In this document: positions 53,670 to 59,044 of the stretch, piece by piece
Position numbering within the stretch: position 1 is the first letter of the stretch
Layout: each line of letters starts with the position of its first letter
Source of the DNA: CAYNNP01 sp964398215
GTDB taxonomy: Bacteria > Planctomycetota > Planctomycetia > Pirellulales > Pirellulaceae
Reading direction: 5' to 3'
Assembly (NCBI GenBank): GCA_964398215.1
Contig: CAYNNP010000010.1
Location: 1 to 59,044, forward strand
DNA: 59,044 nucleotides
Made by a program: the position numbers and the translations under genes
Notes under the pieces: model-generated
The model's database searches: none
What the model was told of the DNA's origin: nothing
The model's input: the letters and a program-made list of their open reading frames with translations, nothing else

Positions 53670-54503
53670 ATGTCCTTGAAGGGATTAGCAAAGCAGGTTT
53701 TGGAAATTCTGGAGCATGGTTATTACGATGCCGACCATGGCCGAGTGTCGATTGCAAAAGCGCAGCAAAATGCTGTTGATGGCAGTTGTCTTTACACTCC
53801 AGACAAGCTGCTAGAACTGCGGAATGTTCTTAGCGCTGGCAACGCAGTTCCACTTGTTACGGTCAGCGAAGGAACGACTCAATTGGTTGCTCGCGCCTTG
53901 GCGGAAGACGGGCGACTTGTGCTGTTGAATTTTGCTTCGGCAAGAAACCCTGGCGGCGGATTTATTGGTGGCGCCAAGGCACAGGAAGAGGATCTATGTC
54001 GTTGCAGTGGTCTGTACAAAACGCTTGTGCCGCACACTGATTACTATGAATCCAATCGCCAACAAAAGTGCATGCTGTATACCGATCACGCCATCTACAG
54101 TCCCGATGTACCGTTCTTCAAGATTCGTGGCACAGGCAACTTGCTGCCGGATCCGTTCCTGGCTTCGGTCATTACGATGCCAGCACCAAATACGGGACCC
54201 TATTTGAAACGCGCAGGAAGCAGTCTGGCGAAACTGGAAGCTTGCTTTGCCCAGCGTTGGTTGAACGTCTTGGCTATCGCCAGAGACCAGGGTCACGACA
54301 CCGTTCTGCTCGGTGCATGGGGTTGTGGTGCATTTCGTGGCGACCCCGTCATGGCATCGCGAACTGCGAAAGCAGCGATCCGTCAAATGGGAGCGGATTT
54401 CAAACGCATTGACTTTGCAATTCCGGGCGGCGGCCGCATCAGCCGCCAAAACCTCAAGTCATTTCGGCAGCAATTTGCCGAATCATCACTCAACAAGACT
54501 TGA
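53670..54503 (+). CDS. TIGR02452 / microbial-type PARG-like protein
   Basis: A 277-residue protein of the TIGR02452 family, whose members have a macrodomain-like fold related to poly(ADP-ribose) glycohydrolase. The signature NFASARNPGGGFIGGAKAQEEDL is seen, with GGG at 95-97 and the catalytic-type QEE at 105-107. A second ligand-loop is GAWGCGAFRGDP near residue 212. Such proteins can remove ADP-ribose from proteins or act in toxin-antitoxin, defence or NAD-linked systems. It begins 149 bases after the kinase-AAA gene on the same strand; a shared transcript is possible. Confidence 0.9.
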   Translation: MSLKGLAKQVLEILEHGYYDADHGRVSIAKAQQNAVDGSCLYTPDKLLELRNVLSAGNAVPLVTVSEGTTQLVARALAEDGRLVLLNFASARNPGGGFIGGAKAQEEDLCRCSGLYKTLVPHTDYYESNRQQKCMLYTDHAIYSPDVPFFKIRGTGNLLPDPFLASVITMPAPNTGPYLKRAGSSLAKLEACFAQRWLNVLAIARDQGHDTVLLGAWGCGAFRGDPVMASRTAKAAIRQMGADFKRIDFAIPGGGRISRQNLKSFRQQFAESSLNKT

Positions 54504-54617
54504 TTTGCCCATGTCAGCGAAATTTCGTCAACGTGACGACCCACGGGCGGTTGGTTCGCGTACAATCCAAGGACAGTAATCGTTGATTTAGTTTTATGGG
54601 TGGGTGCGCGACGACCG

Positions 54618-57008
54618 ATGCGATTTTCTTATGTTTTGGCTTTCTTGTGCATACCGTGGATTGTTGGTTGTGATGGGTGCAGCAATTCGAACCAGGATGT
54701 CGATCCAGCAAACGAGAGCGAAGCTGATTTTAGCGACTTTTCGCCAGGTAAAGCGTTGTCGTTTCCAGCCGACGAAAAGCCCAATTCGGGCGGGGTCAAG
54801 CCGGGCCACTGGACGACAGCATCCCTGTCGCTAAAAAGTAACAAGACAGACACCCGCGGCGAGTTGCAAAGCCAAGCATCAATGCGGCTCGTTCAAGATC
54901 GTGATGCAGTCACCACGACAACTGATTTCGGGGTTCGTAGTCGCCGTCCGATTGTATTACCAAAAGGTCAGATGCGGCGGTTCGACTACCGTCTTTTGAC
55001 GCCGTCAGTTGGCGCGGGCAATCAACGAAACCTCTCCATCGGAAATCGTTTTGTAGCTTCGGGTCGAGGAACTTTTTTTGACACCGGACGGAAGCCATAC
55101 AATGTGCTTGCCCGCTCCGAATATTTCTTCGTCATTTTGACTTCCCGGCCACAAAGGTTTGCGGAGATCCAAGTCGCCGATTGGGTGCGTCCTATTCATA
55201 GCGATATGGAAATAGCAACAAGCGTTCCTAACTACAAAATCGTTTTTCCGTCGATCAAAGATGTTCTGCCACTATCCGAGACCATGCTGGACTGGACCAG
55301 TACTGCCGTTGTGCTTTGGGACGATGCGGATCCGAATACGTTAACTCCCAACCAGCAACGAGCGATGTCCGATTGGCTTCGCTTTGGCGGCCAATTGATT
55401 ATCAATGGGGCGACCGCTTCAGATGCGCTGGCCAAGACGATGTTGGCAGATACGATGCCGCTAAAACCAACCGGCAACATCGAGCTAAACCCGGAATCTG
55501 CCGAGGAACTGTTGGTGGGCTGGTCCGTAAAAGACGACCCTTCAACGAAAAAGCAAATCGCGTTAGCTCAAGAGCAAGGCGGCGTCGCAGTCGATGGCAC
55601 TCTGAACGAAGGCGCCCAAGACCTTCCCGATACTGGCAAACTGATCTTGCAACGCATGGTTGGTCGAGGGCGAGTCGTGCAGGCTCGCATTGACCTTGTC
55701 AGCGACTGGATCAAGAGCTGGGAGTCGTATAACGGATTCTTCAATTCAGTGATCTTGTTGCGGCCACATCGAAAATTCAAAGAACCCACGAGAAACCAGT
55801 ACGATACGTATGCAGACGTCTCGCAAGTGTATGTGGATTTTCCGCTCGCGCGTGACGACGCCACGATGAATACGCGCTTTCGAATCGCAACTCGCGATGC
55901 AAAGCTTCCCGCTGAGATTGGCAAACCAACGTCTCGAAAACAGATCGTCGCTAGCCGTAGTCGCCTGGATACGCTGACCAACGTGCACCCAGTGAGTGGG
56001 ATTTCCGGTTGGACGGACAGCAGCGATGCGCTGAATATGTGTAGCGATATCTTGCGAGCAGAATCTGGGATCGAGATTCCAGCTTCATCTTTGGTGGTCA
56101 AGGCTCTCAGCTGGTATTTGCTAATTCTGGTGCCAATCAACTACTTGATTTTCCGAATCATGGGCCGTTTGGAATACGCATGGCTAGCAGTACCAGCTAT
56201 CGCGCTAGGTGGTGCGTTTCTTGTTGCCCGCGCGGCTAGATTGGATATCGGGTTTGCACGAAGTCAAACACAAATCGGAATCTTGGAGCTGCCGCCGGAC
56301 TATCAGCGCGCGCATTTGACGAGCCTCGTTGGTATCTACAATTCACTTTCCAGCGAATATGAAATCCAATTCAAAACGATCGATGGTGCGGCGGCGGCAT
56401 CTGGCACCTACAGCTCTGACGAAAACACTGATCGGCTTACATTCAACAGCTCTTTTGGCGAAGGGCCGTCTCTTTCCGGTATCGCTGTGGACAGTAACAA
56501 GAACCGTCTTGTTCACACCGAAGAAATCATCGATGTGGGTGGCGGCATCCGCTTGGATGGGGATTCTTTGGTGAATCAGAGCGACTTGGAGATCATGGAG
56601 ACGTTCGTAATTCGCAAGGACGAAAATGGCGATTCAATGATCGCTGCTGTCGGATTATGTGAACCCAATTCAAAGACAAAGCTTTTTTTCAAGAACGTGC
56701 CTGAGCTGGCAATCAATGAAGACTTGCCAATGCAGATGCGGACAGTGATATTGCGATTCGGTTCGACAGGCGCGATGCCGCATGGATCGACACGACTGGT
56801 AGGACGGATTGATGGTTCAGTTTCAAACGCGACCATCACGCCGCTAGCGACTCAGACGAAAGCTCAAACAGTCGTATTGGCTCACCTTCGACATCCCGAT
56901 TTCGTAAATCCGCAGAAGGACACGAATTTGCTTTCGCAATATGTCAAAAAGCAAAAAGAACAGATCGACAAAGAATTCGATGAAGCGAACGATGAAGCAA
57001 CAAACTGA
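54618..57008 (+). CDS. Large lipoprotein-signal protein with C-terminal membrane helices
   Basis: A 796-residue protein. The start is set at ATG 54618 (MRFSYVLAFLCIP), giving a lipoprotein-type signal with IVGC; GTG at 54600 is less likely. The large extracytoplasmic part contains YNVLARSEYFFVIL, DWLRFGGQLIINGATASD (a GATase-like or DUF4350-type fold is possible) and DTGKLILQRMVGRG. Two hydrophobic helices lie near residues 498-515 and 524-540 (WYLLILVPINYLIFRI; LAVPAIALGGAFLVAR). A second extracytoplasmic or cytoplasmic domain follows. Function is unrecognised. It is 22 bases before the ABC ATPase gene and likely works with it. Confidence 0.8.
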   Translation: MRFSYVLAFLCIPWIVGCDGCSNSNQDVDPANESEADFSDFSPGKALSFPADEKPNSGGVKPGHWTTASLSLKSNKTDTRGELQSQASMRLVQDRDAVTTTTDFGVRSRRPIVLPKGQMRRFDYRLLTPSVGAGNQRNLSIGNRFVASGRGTFFDTGRKPYNVLARSEYFFVILTSRPQRFAEIQVADWVRPIHSDMEIATSVPNYKIVFPSIKDVLPLSETMLDWTSTAVVLWDDADPNTLTPNQQRAMSDWLRFGGQLIINGATASDALAKTMLADTMPLKPTGNIELNPESAEELLVGWSVKDDPSTKKQIALAQEQGGVAVDGTLNEGAQDLPDTGKLILQRMVGRGRVVQARIDLVSDWIKSWESYNGFFNSVILLRPHRKFKEPTRNQYDTYADVSQVYVDFPLARDDATMNTRFRIATRDAKLPAEIGKPTSRKQIVASRSRLDTLTNVHPVSGISGWTDSSDALNMCSDILRAESGIEIPASSLVVKALSWYLLILVPINYLIFRIMGRLEYAWLAVPAIALGGAFLVARAARLDIGFARSQTQIGILELPPDYQRAHLTSLVGIYNSLSSEYEIQFKTIDGAAAASGTYSSDENTDRLTFNSSFGEGPSLSGIAVDSNKNRLVHTEEIIDVGGGIRLDGDSLVNQSDLEIMETFVIRKDENGDSMIAAVGLCEPNSKTKLFFKNVPELAINEDLPMQMRTVILRFGSTGAMPHGSTRLVGRIDGSVSNATITPLATQTKAQTVVLAHLRHPDFVNPQKDTNLLSQYVKKQKEQIDKEFDEANDEATN

Positions 57009-57030
57009 TGGCACCAGGGTTTAACGGCGA

Positions 57031-57957
57031 ATGATCACACTGACGGGATTCGGAAAAGACTACGGCGATTTCACAGCCGTGGAAAGTATCGATTTACACA
57101 TCGAGGCAGGTGAAACGTTTGGTTTCATTGGCCCCAATGGCGCTGGGAAAAGTACGACCATTCGGTTCTTGGCGACGCTTCTGCGAGCCAGTCGTGGTCG
57201 CGGTGAAGTAGCCGGCTGTGACGTCATGGGTGATCCCGTGGGAGTACGGCAAAACGTTGGCTACATGCCCGACAACTTTGGCGTCTACGATGGCATGCGT
57301 GTCTGGGAGTTCCTGGATTTCTTTGCTGTAGCCTATCGGATTGGTCGAACGGAACGGAAACAGATCATTAGCAACGTACTCGAGTTACTGGACCTAACTC
57401 ACAAGCGAGACGATTTCGTTAACGGTCTTTCGCGTGGAATGAAACAACGCCTATGCCTGGCAAAGACGTTGGTGCACGACCCGCCGGTGCTGATTCTGGA
57501 TGAACCCGCCAGTGGCCTGGATCCACGTGCGCGAGTGGAGGTCAAAGCGCTGCTGAAAGAGCTTCGCAAGATGGGTAAAACGATCTTGATCAGCAGTCAC
57601 ATATTGACGGAACTTGCGGATTGTTGCACGTCGATTGGAATCATCGAACGCGGACAACTCTTGATGCATGGTTCAATCGATAGTGTGTATCGCCAAATTC
57701 GTCGCAACCGAATCGTCGAGATTCAATTCATTTCAGGTGCCGAAGCCGGTATGTCAATTTTGCGCAGCAGCCCTGAGCTTCGTTCACTTGAACAAGAACC
57801 GAATTGTATCGTCGCCGAATTAGAGACCGACGATGAAGGCCTTGCGACAATCATGGAACACTTGATCAAAGAAGGCGTGCGAATGCGATCATTTAACGAT
57901 CGTGATCCAACGCTCGAAGATGTGTTCATGACCGTAACCAAAGGTCTGGTCACTTAG
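57031..57957 (+). CDS. ABC transporter ATP-binding protein
   Basis: A 308-residue ABC ATPase of the CcmA/GldA-like type. Motifs are GPNGAGKST (33-41), the signature LSRGMKQRLCLAKTL (about 132-146), Walker B LILDEPASGLDP and the H-loop SSHIL. The C-terminal 90 residues form a regulatory-type tail. No transmembrane permease is encoded beside it in the window; the upstream lipoprotein-like protein is the only candidate partner. Its stop overlaps the convergent hydrolase stop by four bases. Confidence 0.95.
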   Translation: MITLTGFGKDYGDFTAVESIDLHIEAGETFGFIGPNGAGKSTTIRFLATLLRASRGRGEVAGCDVMGDPVGVRQNVGYMPDNFGVYDGMRVWEFLDFFAVAYRIGRTERKQIISNVLELLDLTHKRDDFVNGLSRGMKQRLCLAKTLVHDPPVLILDEPASGLDPRARVEVKALLKELRKMGKTILISSHILTELADCCTSIGIIERGQLLMHGSIDSVYRQIRRNRIVEIQFISGAEAGMSILRSSPELRSLEQEPNCIVAELETDDEGLATIMEHLIKEGVRMRSFNDRDPTLEDVFMTVTKGLVT

Positions 57958-58766
57958 TCTGACTTGGTTTGGTTCCATAGCCAAGAAATGGCTTCATTGA
58001 TTAACGGATAGTGCTCGTCAGTTGCGACGCCGCCATGATCAAGTCCATTCAAAATGGCAGAATGGGTTGGTCCTTTGTACTGACTGACAACCTTCTGTTG
58101 TAAATCTATCGGCACCAGCCGATCCAATTCGCAGTGCAAGAACGCTGCTGGATGGCCAATTTGTGGCGCTGTCTTCATCACGTCCATGGCTTCTACCAGC
58201 GAATTTGCCCAGGGATGCGCCAAACTGCCCAATGGGTATCGATTGGCAACGCCACAAAAGACTGGTCCAAGCGGAGGAGGATTTCGCAGCAGCAGGCCAA
58301 CCGATCGACTCTCGAAATCCAAATTCGCAGCCACGTTCATTGCCGTCGCACAGCCAAGACTATTGCCAGTCAACCAAACGTGCTGTGCATTGGATTGTTG
58401 CAAAAGCGATTGGCACCAACCGACGGAAGCGGCGGCTATATTGCGGGTTGATGCCCGACCAGAACTGCCCCCATAGCCGGGCGGGTTCCATGTCCAAGTA
58501 TGCGCATGCACCGTTGCCGGTAAATTTGGCATCGGAAACTCAGTCGCCCGTTCCGCTCTGCCAGCGGTGCCGGGGAATTTTATGATCAACAGATCGGGTT
58601 CAGTCTCGTCACCCTGGCTAGCCCTGAAAAACGCTTCGATGTCCCATTTTTCAATTGAAAATCGATGTTGCTGTTGGTCGCCATGATCGATGGAATTTCG
58701 CGATGGACGTAACACACATCGGTCAAACAAACGGCGCCGAATCGATTCAATCGCTCTTGCAAACAT
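57954..58766 (-). CDS. Alpha/beta hydrolase
   Basis: A 270-residue alpha/beta-hydrolase-fold protein. The nucleophile elbow is GNSLG (about residue 134), an acid is likely in HCELDRLVPI, and the His in LNGLDHGGVAT. A HTWTWNPPGYGGSSGR loop precedes the nucleophile. No signal peptide is seen. It could act on esters or peptides; the substrate is unknown. It starts with ATG at 58766 and ends tail-to-tail with the ABC gene. From 58767 to the window end (278 bases) nothing was recognised. Confidence 0.82.
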   Translation of the reverse strand: MFARAIESIRRRLFDRCVLRPSRNSIDHGDQQQHRFSIEKWDIEAFFRASQGDETEPDLLIIKFPGTAGRAERATEFPMPNLPATVHAHTWTWNPPGYGGSSGRASTRNIAAASVGWCQSLLQQSNAQHVWLTGNSLGCATAMNVAANLDFESRSVGLLLRNPPPLGPVFCGVANRYPLGSLAHPWANSLVEAMDVMKTAPQIGHPAAFLHCELDRLVPIDLQQKVVSQYKGPTHSAILNGLDHGGVATDEHYPLINEAISWLWNQTKSD

Positions 58767-59044
58767 CTCGCCAGTGCCGTGTTACATCTAAAATATGCGT
58801 TGGTAATGCAGGCCACCGCTACTGTACGTTCGACCCTTGACGCATTTGGCTAGGCTAGTTCATCGGACGTTGATGAAACAGTGCTGGTTGTCAATTTTTG
58901 GGACTTGCCACCAACCAGCTAAAAGTCTTGAAGGCTTCCTACGCGTGTTGCCAATTTTGCGGCTCACACAACAAAAAGATCAGCCTCGAAGCCAGGCACA
59001 GTCACGATCTGCAGTTTTGAATTGGCGCGATATTGTGTCGGCCT

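Overview
The window looks like a chromosomal segment of a planctomycete, most likely a Rhodopirellula/Pirellula-type member of the Planctomycetota. The evidence is the gene repertoire: a secreted formylglycine sulfatase, an overlapping DUF1501 / cytochrome-c PSD1 pair, an SGLT-type symporter next to a PQQ-propeller protein, a Ser/Thr kinase fused to an AAA ATPase, a DUF4159 protein and a SecD-SecF fusion. Several short palindromic repeats also sit between genes. This is inference from gene content; no 16S rRNA or other marker is present. No tRNA, rRNA, CRISPR array, transposase or phage gene was seen.

Layout. 1-6567 (minus strand) is housekeeping: leuC-leuD, then ffh, rpsP, trmD, rplS and, after a strong terminator, yraN. 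The rimM gene that usually lies between rpsP and trmD is absent. 6790-12596 is mixed: a small membrane protein, a TMEM43-family membrane protein, a sulfatase, a carbon-nitrogen hydrolase with an altered catalytic triad, and a translationally coupled pair of unknown genes. 12616-17701 (minus) carries waaA (Kdo transferase) and an unusually long secA. 18221-24809 (plus) has a large exported or anchored CHAT-like protein and a SWIM-SNF2 helicase. 25039-36614 (minus) holds DUF1501/PSD1, a TMEM14-like protein, an M28 peptidase with PA and PDZ domains, and yajC-secDF. The secDF gene contains a minisatellite and a 100-N assembly gap.

36859-49656 is a mosaic of single genes: a DegT aminotransferase, a glycosyltransferase, a carboxypeptidase-regulatory-domain protein, a two-domain esterase, a phospholipase-C-like protein, a His/Met-repeat exported protein, a PmtA-like methyltransferase, a DUF4159 protein, and the symporter/PQQ pair. 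49753-57957 (plus) runs through a giant kinase-AAA-TPR-like protein, a PARG-like (TIGR02452) protein, a large lipoprotein/membrane protein and an ABC ATPase with no permease. A convergent alpha/beta hydrolase closes the window.

How it fits together: secA, secDF and yajC form the export machinery. Many of the other genes encode exported products (sulfatase, PSD1/DUF1501, M28 peptidase, double esterase, PQQ protein), which fits a bacterium that scavenges sulfated or acylated polymers. waaA implies a lipid A/Kdo-type outer membrane. The most distinctive items are two near-identical 81-bp palindromic elements, a hexapeptide minisatellite inside the periplasmic part of SecF, a CHAT domain that seems to lack its histidine, a nitrilase-fold enzyme with Met at the Lys site, a four-heptad His/Met repeat protein, and the kinase-AAA / PARG neighbourhood. 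All functional calls come from reading motifs by eye; no database search was possible.
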